Source: Mycolicibacterium arenosum
GTDB taxonomy: Bacteria; Actinomycetota; Actinomycetes; Mycobacteriales; Mycobacteriaceae
Reading direction: 5' to 3'
NCBI RefSeq assembly: GCF_024320865.1
Contig: NZ_JANDBD010000017.1
Location: 1-64,000 of the forward strand
Length of the DNA: 64,000 bases
Part shown: positions 49,892-61,200 of the stretch, one piece after another
Layout: the number at the start of each line of letters is the position of its first letter
Position numbering within the stretch: the first letter of the stretch is position 1
The notes under the pieces: model-generated
What the model saw: the letters and a program-made list of their open reading frames with translations, nothing else
Databases searched by the model: none
What the model was told of the DNA's origin: nothing
Position numbers and translations under genes: made by a program

Positions 49892-50044
49892 GTGTCCGAG
49901 ACGCGTCGACTCAGCGAGCTGGTCGCGGTGCGCTTCCTACCCGACGACCTCGAGACCATCCAACAGGAGGCGGAGCGTCGCCGAGTCAGCGTTCCGCGAC
50001 TCCTGCGCGACCTCGCGATGAGCAACCTCACCGCCGCGTCCTAA
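49892..50044 (+). CDS. Small ribbon-helix-helix protein, copy 2
   Basis: 50 residues from GTG 49892, 11 nt after copy 1. The shared core SETR(Q/R)L(T/S)(K/E)LVAVRF(S/L)PDDLET shows a tandem gene duplication with about two-thirds identity. The helix-turn region differs (ERRRVSVPRLLRDLAMSNL), so the pair may form heterodimers or have separate operators. No separate ribosome-binding site as strong as that of copy 1. Confidence 0.7.
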   Translation: MSETRRLSELVAVRFLPDDLETIQQEAERRRVSVPRLLRDLAMSNLTAAS

Positions 50045-51235
50045 CTCGAGCCGTAGCGCCGTTTTGACGTGGCGGTCGGAACGCCCCCTCTTGAAAGCGC
50101 GGCCTTCTTCTCCGGGAAACGGGGCATCGAGTAGTGTCACCGTGACGAAACGGCGCTGTGGGCGAGGGAGTTGAGGTACTTCCGACTCTAACTGCGGGAC
50201 CGATCCGGTGGACGCTCCGTCACGGTGACACCGCGCCTACAGGCGAACTCGGCGGCTGTCGCGTGACATTCGAAGTGCGAGAAATTAAGTGCAGCAGGGA
50301 ATTCCGACCTCATGCGCCGAACAGGACGGCCCGGACGACCTGGAATCCCATCATGCCGGCCAGCGTCGAACCAGCGGTTCCGGCGTCCAGTCAGGCCGGT
50401 GTCGGCGAGGCACACGGCGGTAATGACGAGATCCCAGAGGCGGTGCTGCGGCTCCTGGCCTCCCGATCCGCCGGCAACGCCGACCGACGGGAACAGACGC
50501 TCGAGCGATTGGACAAGGCGTCCCGCAATGCCGACACGGCCCGCTCGATGACCTCGCCGCTGCAGGTGACCACTATGAGCCTGCTACCCGAACAGCGACA
50601 TCGACCGCCGACAAGCCGCTACGCCGTGGTCGAGAACTACGATCCTACTCGACGAGATCGCCTACCCGACAACGCTTCCCGTTGAATGCGTCATCAGCGC
50701 CATCTGCAGCCGGTACCGAATCCGACATGAGCTTGATCCTGCAGTTCAAGTAGTTCGCCGGATTGCCGAACTGCGAGAAGGGCCCTCTACCAGTCATTGA
50801 CAACGGCGAAGTACTCATTCGCGATGATGTGATTGAGATCTGCCAATCCAGGCGGGCAGCTTGATGGCTGATTGATGCGCGGTGTTGCAGGAGTCGGGTC
50901 GGACTGCTGAGCCGACGCGTCTGCCGCGTCGGGCGTGCGGAACACCGCAGGCGGCGTTCCACCTCCGCTCGGAAAGCGGAATGCCGAGGTGGTGTCCCGC
51001 CCGGCGTCGCGGCGCTGACCGACGCGAGTTCGCGTGAATCGACGACGGCCGGTCCTGTTACGCGAGGCCCGAAACTGGTGCAGGGAGCACGCCACGCGGC
51101 GTGTGAGGATTGAAGCCGGCACTTCGCAGCCACCCGAAAGAGTGAAGAAGGGCCTGCGGCAACGAAGGTTTGGACGACCGATAACCGTTGCGCGAGCACG
51201 CCGCGACACCGAATCTCGACACAGAGGGGATTGCC
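50045..51235. other. Gene-poor region
   Basis: The best frame (50158-50685, plus, 175 residues; possible start MPASVEPAVPASSQ at 50353) has no recognised domain and an uneven composition, and an opposite frame covers 50645-51316. Base composition is lower in GC than in the neighbours. I would not annotate a gene; it may be decayed DNA at the edge of the plasmid-maintenance block. Confidence 0.4.
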
Positions 51236-52249
51236 ATGACCGAGAAGCCGGGCGAGGCCGCACCGAGCCCGATCACACGCGAAGAGGGGCTCGTGCAGCC
51301 GACTTCCGGCGATCACGATCAGACGGTGGCAGCGCGCCTTCTCTACCGCGTTGCGAGCTCATCGCCGACATCCGGCACCGACGACCTCACGGTCCCGGTG
51401 GGGAGTTTCGGCGAGGTCGAGGCCCGCAGGATGGCGACACCGCAGCCCGCCGCCGATGAGGATCGCACCCGTCTGATGACACCCGGAGGACAGCCGGTGC
51501 CCGCGCCGGCCCCGGCGCCCCGCGCGGGACGAGAGCAGGGTGCCCCACCCCTCGGGCGGCCGGGACCGATCTCATCCGGGCCGCCGCCGTACCCCGGTGT
51601 CGGGCCGGCGGGGCGAGCACCGCTCTCCGGTCCACCGCCGGGCTGGAGGCCGCCGGCACCACCACAGCCGACGTTCGGCACAGCTGCACCGCCGCCTCAG
51701 TTCGGTGTTCCCGGACCGCCGCCGGGAATGCCTGCGCCGCCGCGTGATTACCGTGCTGACATGCGCGCCGCGATCGACAAGGGCAACTCGTTTCTCGGTC
51801 GACTCCTTCGTCGCGGCGTGAACGGTGAACTGTTCTCCCTGCCGGCGTTTCAGAGCTACCGGGCCCATCAACCCGACCCTCTGGCCGTGGTGGCGTTCAT
51901 CGCGGGCTTGGTCCTGGTAGCCGTCTTCGCGATGATGCCCGGCGTCATCGGTTTGGTGCTGATGGAGGTGGCGTGGGCGGCGACCGCATTCGTGCTCATC
52001 GCGATCGGCACCAAGCGGGCCTTCCAGTTCATCGTGTACGGGGTCGGCGCGGTGGGAGCGCTGGGATACCTCGGCGCCGCCTATTACGCGATATCGGCGT
52101 TCACGTTGCTTGCGAATCTGCCCTACGGCGGGTCGACGAGCGTGGGGCTGCTCATCGTCACGGTCGCGGCGATCCTGCTGGCCATCCTGCACGTGTACAT
52201 CGCGGTGCAGGTCCATCGCGAGATCGGAAAGATCGCCGCCGGTCAGTGA
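51236..52249 (+). CDS. Four-helix membrane protein with a Pro-rich cytoplasmic region
   Basis: 337 residues from ATG 51236, with AGAGGGGA upstream. The N-terminal ~180 residues are charged then Pro/Gly-rich and contain Thr-centred acidic motifs (GTDDLTVPVG, DEDRTRLMTPGG) of the kind phosphorylated by Ser/Thr kinases. Four transmembrane helices follow (VVAFIAGLVLVAVFAMMPGV onward), ending in a short tail. The gene is 1.65 kb upstream of a Ser/Thr kinase gene on the same strand, so it may be a kinase substrate; that is inference. Confidence 0.65.
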   Translation: MTEKPGEAAPSPITREEGLVQPTSGDHDQTVAARLLYRVASSSPTSGTDDLTVPVGSFGEVEARRMATPQPAADEDRTRLMTPGGQPVPAPAPAPRAGREQGAPPLGRPGPISSGPPPYPGVGPAGRAPLSGPPPGWRPPAPPQPTFGTAAPPPQFGVPGPPPGMPAPPRDYRADMRAAIDKGNSFLGRLLRRGVNGELFSLPAFQSYRAHQPDPLAVVAFIAGLVLVAVFAMMPGVIGLVLMEVAWAATAFVLIAIGTKRAFQFIVYGVGAVGALGYLGAAYYAISAFTLLANLPYGGSTSVGLLIVTVAAILLAILHVYIAVQVHREIGKIAAGQ

Positions 52250-52407
52250 CCTGAAGGCGGGTGGCCAGCCGAACCGCGGCGTCCGCCCTGCTGGTCGTCC
52301 GGGACGGCTGGATCGAGAACACAGCCCTAACACGCACGCAGACAAGGAATTTCGGATACCCGCCGCGAGGTACGACGCGACCCACGGTGGAGAGCGAGGA
52401 GACGAAG

Positions 52408-53562
52408 ATGGGCAACTGGCCAGGCGGCCCGGCGGGCGGCGGGTGGAATGACACGAGGAATCCGGAGGGCGCGTCTCAGCGCCCAGCGGCTCGACCGACC
52501 GGTGATGGACCCGTGCCCTATCGGCAGCCCTGGGGTAACCGGCCCGAACAGTCGTCCACTCCGCCGGGGTGGGGACAGCAGCCTCCAGCCGTACAACCGT
52601 GGGGAACACCGCCGCCGAGCTCCCATCCGCAGCAGTGGGGGACGCCGGTGGGTCGGCAATCGCCCCCGTGGGGTGATTCGCAGGCGGGTCCACCTGCCGG
52701 GCCTCGCAAGTCGCGCTTGCTGATCTTGGGCGTCGTGGTGGTTCTGGTCGCCGCGGTCGGCCTCGGCGGGTACTTCGCCATCCGGAAGCTGGGCGGCGCA
52801 GGCTCGTCCAGCTTGTCTGCCGGCGACACGGTGAAGGCCTACCTGCAGGCACTGTCCGACGGCGACGCGGAGAAGGCACTGTCCTACGGAAGCGCCCAAC
52901 CCGCCAACACCGACCTGCTCACCGACTCGATCCTGCGGAAGCAACTGGCCGAGATGCCGATCTCCAACATCCGGATTCTCGACAACGACTCCAGCATGGA
53001 GGCGATCGGCATGGGCACGGTCCACGTCGCCGTCAACTTCGGCGACACGGTTCAAGACGTTCAGCTCCGGGTGAAGCGCGACGACGACGAGAACTGGAAG
53101 CTCGAGACGGCGGCCATCAAGATCGACAAGCCCTATGCCACCTCGAACAACGACGCGAGCAACACGCTCACCGTATTCGGCAAGGGGTTCGATTCCGGCC
53201 CGCTCTACATCTTCCCCGGCTACGCCGACATCGGCAGCTCCAACTCGTACCTCGATGTCACCGCGCAACCGCTGCTGCTCGACGCGCTGTCGACGATGGG
53301 CACCGGACGAATCGACGCCACCTACGAACTCAACGACAAGGGGACCGCAGCCGTGGACAAGGCGATCGCCGATGCGTTCGCCCCGTGCGAAGGCGCCAAG
53401 GTGTTCGCACCGCCGCGGTGCCCCACGAAGGTCAGGCCGCCGAGCGACGGCGTCGACGGCACCGCGTCCTGGGGCCGACCCGATATGTCGGGTGTCGACG
53501 TCGGCATGTTCTCGGCCTACGACCTCAGCGTCTCGCTGTCGGGTGAGGTGAAGTTCCCCTGA
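52408..53562 (+). CDS. Single-pass membrane protein with a DUF4878-like outer domain
   Basis: 384 residues from ATG 52408. A Gly/Pro/Gln/Trp-rich cytoplasmic tail (WGNRPEQSSTPPGWGQQPP) is followed by one transmembrane helix (SRLLILGVVVVLVAAVGLGGYFAI). An NTF2-like DUF4878-type domain (DTVKAYLQALSDGDAEKALSYG ... NWKLETAAI) and a further beta-rich domain with two Cys (FAPCEGAKVFAPPRCP) complete it. This layout is common beside actinobacterial Ser/Thr kinases; function unknown. Confidence 0.72.
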   Translation: MGNWPGGPAGGGWNDTRNPEGASQRPAARPTGDGPVPYRQPWGNRPEQSSTPPGWGQQPPAVQPWGTPPPSSHPQQWGTPVGRQSPPWGDSQAGPPAGPRKSRLLILGVVVVLVAAVGLGGYFAIRKLGGAGSSSLSAGDTVKAYLQALSDGDAEKALSYGSAQPANTDLLTDSILRKQLAEMPISNIRILDNDSSMEAIGMGTVHVAVNFGDTVQDVQLRVKRDDDENWKLETAAIKIDKPYATSNNDASNTLTVFGKGFDSGPLYIFPGYADIGSSNSYLDVTAQPLLLDALSTMGTGRIDATYELNDKGTAAVDKAIADAFAPCEGAKVFAPPRCPTKVRPPSDGVDGTASWGRPDMSGVDVGMFSAYDLSVSLSGEVKFP

Positions 53563-53876
53563 TCTACGGGACGACCGACGGCGGTACCTCGACGGGTGAC
53601 GTGACTGCGTACGTCAGCGGAAGCGCTGAGTCTCCACCAAACCACCGACACTCGACCTGAGGTGACGGCGGCGTGGACCACCGAATCCACGTAGCCGTGG
53701 TGAGTTCGACGATCCTGCCGATGTCCTCTCGCCTCTGCGTGGGCCGGCTCGAATGCGGAAGACCGACGGGTTGGCCTCGGCGGGGGCGGGGGAATCGTGA
53801 GACGGATCCGATCAGTAGGGTGGACCGGCGCCCTGCGGCAACGTCACGACGTCGCGATCGACCAAGGAGGTCCTCG
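53563..53876. other. No supportable gene
   Basis: Intergenic DNA before the kinase gene. A strong ribosome-binding site (AAGGAGG) at its right end feeds the short leader frame at 53877. Confidence 0.5.
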
Positions 53877-53903
53877 ATGGCCGAGCCGGACACGCGGTCG
53901 TGA
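53877..53903 (+). CDS. Eight-codon leader frame, or true kinase start lost by frameshift
   Basis: ATG 53877 is well placed after AAGGAGG and encodes MAEPDTRS, ending in TGA that overlaps the kinase GTG (GTGA). One extra base between codons 8 and 9 would fuse it in frame to the kinase, matching the usual length of kinase N-termini. Either a translational-coupling leader or a 1-nt deletion. Confidence 0.45.
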   Translation: MAEPDTRS

Positions 53904-56146
53904 ACGGTGAGCTGGGGGTCGGCGCGCAGTTCGGGCCCTATCGTCTGACGAGGCTGGTGGGCAGCGGCGGGATGGGCAGTGTCTTCGAGGCCGAGGACAC
54001 CGTGCTGGGGAGATCCGTCGCGTTGAAGCTGATCTCGGCGAGCTACGCCCAGGATCCCGCGTACCGGCAGCGGTTGGAGCGGGAGGCTCGGATCGCGGGC
54101 CGGCTGCGCGATCCGCACGTGGTGCCCATCCACGGGGCCGGTGAGATCGACGGCCAGCTCTACGTCGACATGCGGCTGATCGACGGCGTCGACCTGGACA
54201 CGACGTTGGAGCGTGAAGGGCGGCTGTCGCCGCCGCGGGCGGTCGCGATCGTCAGCCAGATCGCCTCGGCCCTCGACGCCGCGCACGCCGCGGGCGTACT
54301 GCATCGTGACGTGAAGCCGGCCAACATCCTGTTGACTGCCAACGACTTCGCGTACCTGGTGGACTTCGGGATAGCCAACGCGGCCGCCGAGACCAAGCTG
54401 ACCCAGCACGGCGACGTGCTGGGCACCTGGGCCTACATGGCCCCGGAACGGTTCGGTGGGGACGGCGCCGCGGTGACCGCCAGCGCCGACGTCTACGCAC
54501 TGGCCTGCGTGCTGTTCGAGGCGCTCACGGGATCGCGACCGTTCACGGGCGACCGGGTGAGCGTCAGTGGCGCGCACCTGCTTGCACCTCCGCCTCGCCC
54601 GAGCGTGGTCGGCGGAATTCCCGTCGGATTGGACGAGGTGATCGCCCGGGGCATGGCCAAGCAGCCCCCCCACCGTTACGCCACGGCGGGCGCTCTGGCC
54701 CGAGCGGCGCAGGCGGCCCTCGGTGGTGGGGTCGTCTCGAATCCGTCGTCGCCGATCGGAGCGACGACCCAGCCCTGGCAGTCGGGGAGCCCGGCACCCC
54801 CGACGCGACCGCCGGCGACGTGGGGTCCGGGTGGCCCGCCACCGGGGATGCCGCCATCGGGTACCCGAGCACCGTCGTACGGTGTGTCACCCCACCCACC
54901 GGGACGCGTGACGCGCAGGCGTTGGCCGCTGGTCGCAGCGGCCGCAAGCCTCGTCGTGGTGCTGGCGGTCGGCGTCGTGATCTGGACGCAGACCGGCGGC
55001 ACGGCCAAGCAGCCGGCGGCGGCCGCCGTCGATCTCGGCAGCCTCGACGTGGGCAGGTACGACACCCAGCCCAAGCCGCTGCCCGCCACGGCGACCGAAG
55101 AGGAGGGCCGGTACCTCGCCGGGTATCGACTGGCCGAGAGTGTCGTGAACCCCTACGACGTGGACCCGATGCTCGACGACATCGTCGGAGCCGTCACACC
55201 GGATCCCAAGCTCGCCGCCACGTTCGTCTCCGCCACCGGGAGCCCGGTCATCGAACCCGTGCTCCGGCAGTACGGCATGCAGACCTCCTACACCCGGATC
55301 GGCCAGTCGGACCACTCTCCGGGCGTGGGGTTCAGGCAGACGCTGACCCTGCTGGTGACGGCCTACCGCAACGCCGACGCCGCCTCACGGGCGGCGACGG
55401 CGATCGACGACGTCGACTTCGCGGTGAACCCGAACAACCAGCGCATGGCGATTCCCGGCCATCCGCAGGCTCACGCGCACTACGACCCGGCCGACTCGTC
55501 GATGGTGGCGACCCTGGCCAGCGGGTCCTATGCCGTGACGATCAACTGGGGCCAGGGGGGCGTGACCAAGAGAGACGACTACTTCGACGACCTGGCAGTG
55601 CAGATCGGAAAGGTCCTCGACCTCCAGGCGCCGATGCTGTCGGATCTCACCCCGATCCTCGACATCGTGTTCACCCAACTCCCGCCGGATCCCGACGACA
55701 TGCTCCGCAGGGCGTTCGTCGCCGGCGAGCAGCCGCCCATCTCCGGCACCCACGGCACCCTCGGTCCCCGAGCGGTCATCACCTGCCGGAGTCCGGCGGT
55801 CCTGAAGGCCGGGCTCTTCGACAAGGCCGGCGTCGATCGATGTGCCATCACCCCCGACGGCAACCTCCTGCGGGCGCGTGACGACGCCGCGGCGAAAGAC
55901 CTGCTGCCCCGGATAATCGACGCCAACCGGCCCACACGGATCGATCGCGACATCGCACCTCCCGACGGTGTCGACGACGCGCACTGCTACGAACTGAAGC
56001 AGTCCGTCTGGAAGGATCGCCCGAACGCCCGCTTCGCGTGCGCCGTGACATTCGACCGGTACGTCGCCTTCGTGGGTTCGGCCCAGGAGGACGACGTCCG
56101 TCAGCGCGGCGCCGCGCAGTACGCGATCCTCGTCAACAGCGCGTAG
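53900..56146 (+). CDS. Transmembrane Ser/Thr protein kinase
   Basis: 748 residues. Kinase domain about 12-275: Gly-rich loop GSGGMGSVFEA, Lys43 (VALKLIS), catalytic HRDVKPAN (Asp137), DFG 155-157, and APE 181-183; all essential residues present, so it should be active. A Pro-rich juxtamembrane linker and a transmembrane helix (PLVAAAASLVVVLAVGVVIW) lead to a ~370-residue extracytoplasmic domain of the type seen in mycobacterial LppN/DUF7373-like proteins. It probably senses an envelope signal. GTG 53900 overlaps the leader frame above. Confidence 0.88.
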   Translation: MNGELGVGAQFGPYRLTRLVGSGGMGSVFEAEDTVLGRSVALKLISASYAQDPAYRQRLEREARIAGRLRDPHVVPIHGAGEIDGQLYVDMRLIDGVDLDTTLEREGRLSPPRAVAIVSQIASALDAAHAAGVLHRDVKPANILLTANDFAYLVDFGIANAAAETKLTQHGDVLGTWAYMAPERFGGDGAAVTASADVYALACVLFEALTGSRPFTGDRVSVSGAHLLAPPPRPSVVGGIPVGLDEVIARGMAKQPPHRYATAGALARAAQAALGGGVVSNPSSPIGATTQPWQSGSPAPPTRPPATWGPGGPPPGMPPSGTRAPSYGVSPHPPGRVTRRRWPLVAAAASLVVVLAVGVVIWTQTGGTAKQPAAAAVDLGSLDVGRYDTQPKPLPATATEEEGRYLAGYRLAESVVNPYDVDPMLDDIVGAVTPDPKLAATFVSATGSPVIEPVLRQYGMQTSYTRIGQSDHSPGVGFRQTLTLLVTAYRNADAASRAATAIDDVDFAVNPNNQRMAIPGHPQAHAHYDPADSSMVATLASGSYAVTINWGQGGVTKRDDYFDDLAVQIGKVLDLQAPMLSDLTPILDIVFTQLPPDPDDMLRRAFVAGEQPPISGTHGTLGPRAVITCRSPAVLKAGLFDKAGVDRCAITPDGNLLRARDDAAAKDLLPRIIDANRPTRIDRDIAPPDGVDDAHCYELKQSVWKDRPNARFACAVTFDRYVAFVGSAQEDDVRQRGAAQYAILVNSA

Positions 56147-56866
56147 CGGGCGACGCTCACTCGCCGCGGTTGGCGTGTCGCCGACTCCGTGGCAGCTGCA
56201 AGAGCAACAGCAGGAAATTCTGGAGCTCTCGAGGACGTCATCGTGATCGACGCGCGCAGCGATAACAAGCCCACTGGGTCAGAAGCATGACCTCGTCCCT
56301 ACTGCCGCCCACGCACGGCAACTTTCACGCCCTGCATCAGTCCCCCGGCGGGGGAGCGGCGCTGTTGACAAGCGCCCGCTCCGACACGCTTAGCCGCATC
56401 CCTCCTGGCCGCACCGAGCCGATTCGTCTGACGCTTCACCACCGGCAGGTTCGACACTTCAAGCGGCGGATGAAAACCGCAGGGACAGTGCATCCTGCGG
56501 CCCGCAAGATCATCGGCGCGCCGCTGTATCACGCAATGTGTTGTAGGACAACGGCATAAACAAGTAATGCGGTGGCCTACCGGTAACCCGCCATATTCGA
56601 TCTCGCCGTATTCGTTGTCGGTCCGAGCGCCGAGGTCACGCAGATTGCGCCGTTGGGCTGCGCCGCGACAGAGGTGCTGTTTGGGGGGAGCGGGGAACTC
56701 GACGCCTGCCGCTCGACTGTTGGCTGAGACACGCAGTTCTGTTGACCACAGGTGGGGACACGCCGCACATCGGAAACGTCAAACGGCGGTGACGACGCGA
56801 GGCCGCCCTGCGGGTCCTAGCGTGGCTGGCGGCGTCAAAGGTGGGCCCCGGGTGTTTCCGCGTCAT
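56147..56866. other. No supportable gene
   Basis: 720 bp between the kinase and P450 genes. A 90-residue frame (56287-56559, plus) has no domain or convincing start. Confidence 0.5.
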
Positions 56867-58096
56867 TCACCGTCTGATGTCGAACTCGATCGAAAGGCTT
56901 GTTGGGCCGCTCATTCCGGTGAGCGGCTTCCAGGGTGCGGGTCCGGTACGCCGAGGATTGGGCATCCGGCGGGTGATGACGCTCAACGCTTCGGCGAGCT
57001 CGAGCCGGGCCAGGTGCGATCCGAGGCAGTAGTGCACGCCGCCGCCGAAGGTCAGCATGGCCGGGGCGCCGTCTCGGGTGATGTCGAGGCGGTCCGGTTG
57101 GTCGTAGACGTCCGGGTCGCGATTGGCGGCACCGGTATTGGCGCCGATCAACGTGCCTGCCGGGATGACGAGACCATCGAGTTTCACGTCCTCGGTCGCG
57201 ACGCGCATCGCGCCGAATACGACAGGCGAATGACGCATGGTTTCCTCCACCGCTTTCATCGCAAGTTCGGGATGCTCGCCGAGCAGCGTCCATTGGTCGG
57301 GGTGCTCGCAGAGTGCTTGTACCGAGGCCGCCAGTTGATTGCGGGTGGTGTCGGTTCCGGCGGTGAGCAGGACCGCGGCGAGCATGAGCAGTTCTTCTTG
57401 GGTGAGCCGGTCGCCGTCGTCCTCGGCGCGGATGAGCTCTGAAATCAGATCCTCGGAGAGGCGGTGCCGTCGCTGCGCGACCATCGCATCGAGGTAGGCG
57501 TCGAGTTCGTCCCAGGCGCGCAGGATATCGGGCCCGTCGTTGGCGAGGTTCCAGCTGAAGATCTTGAAGATGTCGTCGGTCCAGGCGGAGAACAGCTGCC
57601 AGTCCTCGCGGGGCGCGCCCAGCAGGGCGCAGATGATCGGGATCGGATACGGCCTGGCGATGTCGCGTACCACGTCGCACCGCCCGATCGACACCAACGG
57701 ATCGACGAGTTCAGTGATGACGTCGATGATCGTCGAGCGCAGCCGCGTCGTCGCCGGTGGTGTGAACGCCTTCGACACGAGCCGGCGCAGTCGGTGGTGG
57801 TCGGCGCCGTCCAGGCTGAGCAGCCCGGTGCTCACCCTGTCCCACAGCGGGCCGGACGTGATGCCCTGCGCCGCGAGGCCCAGGCCCGGTGGCACTCGGA
57901 ACCGGGGATCGCGCAGTACCGTTCGCGCCAAGTCGTAGGTCAGCACCTCGGGTCCGTGCGGGCCGATGACGATCGGTGCGCGCTGCCGTAGCTCTCCGAT
58001 GAGTTGATGCGCCTCGTCGGGGTTGTGACCGTCGTGGTACTCGATGACGGGCAGCCCGGCATCGAAGACGCTCGGGGTCGTGGTTGCAATATTCAT
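56867..58096 (-). CDS. Cytochrome P450
   Basis: 409 residues from ATG 58096, a normal length for a soluble bacterial P450. I-helix motif AGTDTT (246-251), ExxR motif (E285 T M R288), and heme-binding loop FGGGVHYCLGSHLARLE with Cys357 as axial ligand. It would need separate ferredoxin and reductase partners; none are encoded nearby. It resembles CYP107/CYP105-like hydroxylases in general; substrate unknown. It is divergent from the cyclase-LuxR regulator, which may control it. Confidence 0.93.
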   Translation of the reverse strand: MNIATTTPSVFDAGLPVIEYHDGHNPDEAHQLIGELRQRAPIVIGPHGPEVLTYDLARTVLRDPRFRVPPGLGLAAQGITSGPLWDRVSTGLLSLDGADHHRLRRLVSKAFTPPATTRLRSTIIDVITELVDPLVSIGRCDVVRDIARPYPIPIICALLGAPREDWQLFSAWTDDIFKIFSWNLANDGPDILRAWDELDAYLDAMVAQRRHRLSEDLISELIRAEDDGDRLTQEELLMLAAVLLTAGTDTTRNQLAASVQALCEHPDQWTLLGEHPELAMKAVEETMRHSPVVFGAMRVATEDVKLDGLVIPAGTLIGANTGAANRDPDVYDQPDRLDITRDGAPAMLTFGGGVHYCLGSHLARLELAEALSVITRRMPNPRRTGPAPWKPLTGMSGPTSLSIEFDIRR

Positions 58097-58223
58097 GGTG
58101 TCGACGATGCGGGTTCTGAACGGAGAGACCATCGGTCGAAGGTCGTACTTCTCAAGCTGGGGGTCGTAGAAATACGCGCATACGCTGATGTTCGTCGTTC
58201 GGGCTTGCAGCACCCTGATCACC

Positions 58224-61200
58224 ATGAATGCGACTGAGTGGGACGATCGTGGCGTGAGCGAACTGCCGACGGGGACGGTGACGCTCCTGCTTGCCGACGT
58301 CGAGAGATCCACCCGGCTGTGGGAGACGCAGCCGCAGGCGATGACGGCGGCAATTGCGCTGCTCGACGAGACCCTGTCCGACCTCATCGCAGTTCATGGC
58401 GGTGTGCGACCGGTGGAGCAGGGCGAGGGCGACAGCTTCGTGCTGGCGTTCGCGCGGGCCAGTGATGCGGTCGCATGTGCCCTGGCACTGCAGCGGGCGC
58501 CCCTCGCGCCGATCCGGCTGCGCATCGGGATCAACACCGGCGAGATCCAGCTGCGCGACGAGGGCAACTACATCGGTCCGACGATCAACCGCACCGCACG
58601 GCTGCGCGACCTGGGACATGGCGGGCAGACCGTGTTGTCCGGCGCCACCGAGGCGATGGTCGTGGACCATCTGCCCGACCATGCCTGGCTGACCGAATTG
58701 GGCACGCACGCGCTCCGCGATCTACCGCGCCCGGAACGAGTCGTGCAACTGTGTCATCCCGATATCGCCAGCGACTTTCCGCCGCTGCGTGCGGCGAAAG
58801 TAATCGGCGGCAACAACCTTCCGTCCCAACTCACCAGTTTCGTCGGACGCGCCGCGCAGATCGACGAGGTGCGAGGAATCCTTGTCGACAACCGGCTCAT
58901 GACCCTGACCGGCGCGGGCGGTGCCGGAAAGACCCGCCTTGCCATCCAGATCGCGGGCGTAATCGCGAACGATTTCCATGGCGGCGCGTGGTACGTGGAT
59001 CTTGCGCCGATCACCAGCCCCGACGTGGTCGCCGCGGCTTTGGCACGCGCAATTGGTCTGCCCGATCAGCCCGGTGGCTCGGATACAGACGCGATTGTCC
59101 GATTCATCGGCGATCGTCAGATGCTCATCGTCTTAGACAACTGTGAACACCTGCTGGAAGTGACCGCTGAAGTCACGGTCGACCTGCTGAAATCCTGCCC
59201 GGCCCTCACGTTGCTCACCACGAGCCGAGAGCCGGTCGGGGTTTCCGGTGAGGTCACACTACGGGTGCCGTCATTGACGATCGCCGACGAGGCCATCGAG
59301 TTGTTCACCGAACGTGCCCGGCTGGTCCGCGCGGATTTCACACTCACCGACGACAACGCGGCGCAGGTGATCGAGATCTGCCGGCGGCTGGACGGCATGC
59401 CGCTGGCCATCGAGCTTGCCGCTGCACGAGTGCGGGCCTTGTCCTTAAGAGAAATCGTGGACAGTCTGCACGACTGCTTCCGGCTACTGACCGGCGGTTC
59501 GCGTACCTCGGTGCGCAGGCAGCAGACGCTGCGCGCGTCGGTCGACTGGTCCTATGCGCTGCTGACCGAACCGGAGCGCAGCCTGTTTCGACGGCTAGCG
59601 GTCTTCGTTGGTGGGTTCGATCTCGAAGCGGCACAGGCAGTTACCGGTGACGGTGATGTCGCGCGCTATCAGGTGCTGGACCTGCTGACCCTGCTCGTGG
59701 ACAAGTCCCTGGTGGTGGCGGACGACAACTGGGGGCGCACGCGATACCGCCTACTGGAGACCGTTCGGCAGTACGCGCAGGAGAAGCTCGCTGAATCGGG
59801 CCAGGCCGACGCCGCTCACACGCTGCATCGCGATCACTACTTACGGCTGGCCAGCGCAGTCGATGCGCCAGGCCACGCCGGTCACAACGAGCGGCTGGAG
59901 CAGGCCGATACCGAGATCGACAACCTTCGGGCGGCGTTCGCATGGAGTCTCGAACGCGACGATACCGAATGCGCGCTACAGCTCGCTTCCTCGCTGTACC
60001 CCCTCTGGCTCGCTCGAGGCCGCAACAGGGAGGGCTCCGCTTGGCTAGCAGCAGCGCTCGAACCCCGAATAGCGCAGCCGCACGAGATTTCGCCCGCCGT
60101 CTATGCCCGCGCGCTTGCCGACGCGGTCAGCCTCGACGCGTGGCGCGGCCAGCCGCCCAGTCTCGAGCAAGCCGAGAAAGCGCTTGCCATCGCAAGGGAC
60201 CTCAACGATTCCGGCCTGTTGGCACGAGCGTTGTATGCGCGCGGCTTGGTGGTGGGCTACGACGCCGGACTCGCGCAGGAATACTTCACCGAGGCGGTCG
60301 AGTTCGCCCGGGAGGCCGACGACAAGTGGCGGCTCACCCAACTCCTCGGATGGCGCGCATACGCCGCCACGATTGCCGGCGACCCGGTTTCCATCTACAG
60401 TGTCGCCGAGGAAGGACGTCGCATCGCAGACGCGATCGGGAACCACTTCGCTTCACGCGCTTGTCGGGCCTGGCTCGGCTGGGCGGACATGTACAGCGGT
60501 GACCTCGCACACGCCGCCACCCGGTTCGATGATGTACTCGCCGAGGTCGAGGCGGTCAGCGATCTGGCCTGGCGGTTCACCAGCCTGCACGGTCAAATCT
60601 TCCTCCGCGCCCACCAGGGAGACGTGCGGCGGGCACGGGATGCGGCAGCGGGCGCTCTGGAACCCGCCGAGCAACTCGGCGGGTTCTACCCCGGCTTCCG
60701 GCACAGCATGTTGGGAATCGCGCACCTGGCGGGCGGAGATCTCGACGCGTGTGCACGGGAGTGCGGAACCGCTTTGGAGATTCTGAGCGTGCAGCCCAGC
60801 GCCAGGGGAGACGTCGTGTACCCGCTCGCACAGGTCGCGCTGGCCCGAGGGGACTTGACGGCGGCGCGCCGCATCGCCGATGAGGCCGTATCGGCAACCA
60901 AGGGTTGGCATCTGGCGACAGCGCTGCGGACGCGCGCCCGGATAGCGCTCGCGCTGGGGGAGCTCGAATCGGCTGAACGTGACGCGCACGCCGCGCTCGC
61001 GCATGCCGCAAATCTGAACGCTTACCTGAACGTCGCCGACTGGAGTGCCTCGGGCGGCTCGCCGCGGTCGAGGAAAGCTATTCGGAGGCGGCGCGGCTGC
61101 TGGGCGCGGCTGAAGCGATGCGCGGGCGTACGGGGGAGGTTCGGTTCACGGTATACGATTCCGACGTCGAGAACACGGTAGTAGAACTTCGAAATACGAT

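Noticed and set aside
50158..50685. 175-residue plus-strand gene
   Set aside because: No domain, no ribosome-binding site, uneven composition; left as part of a gene-poor region.
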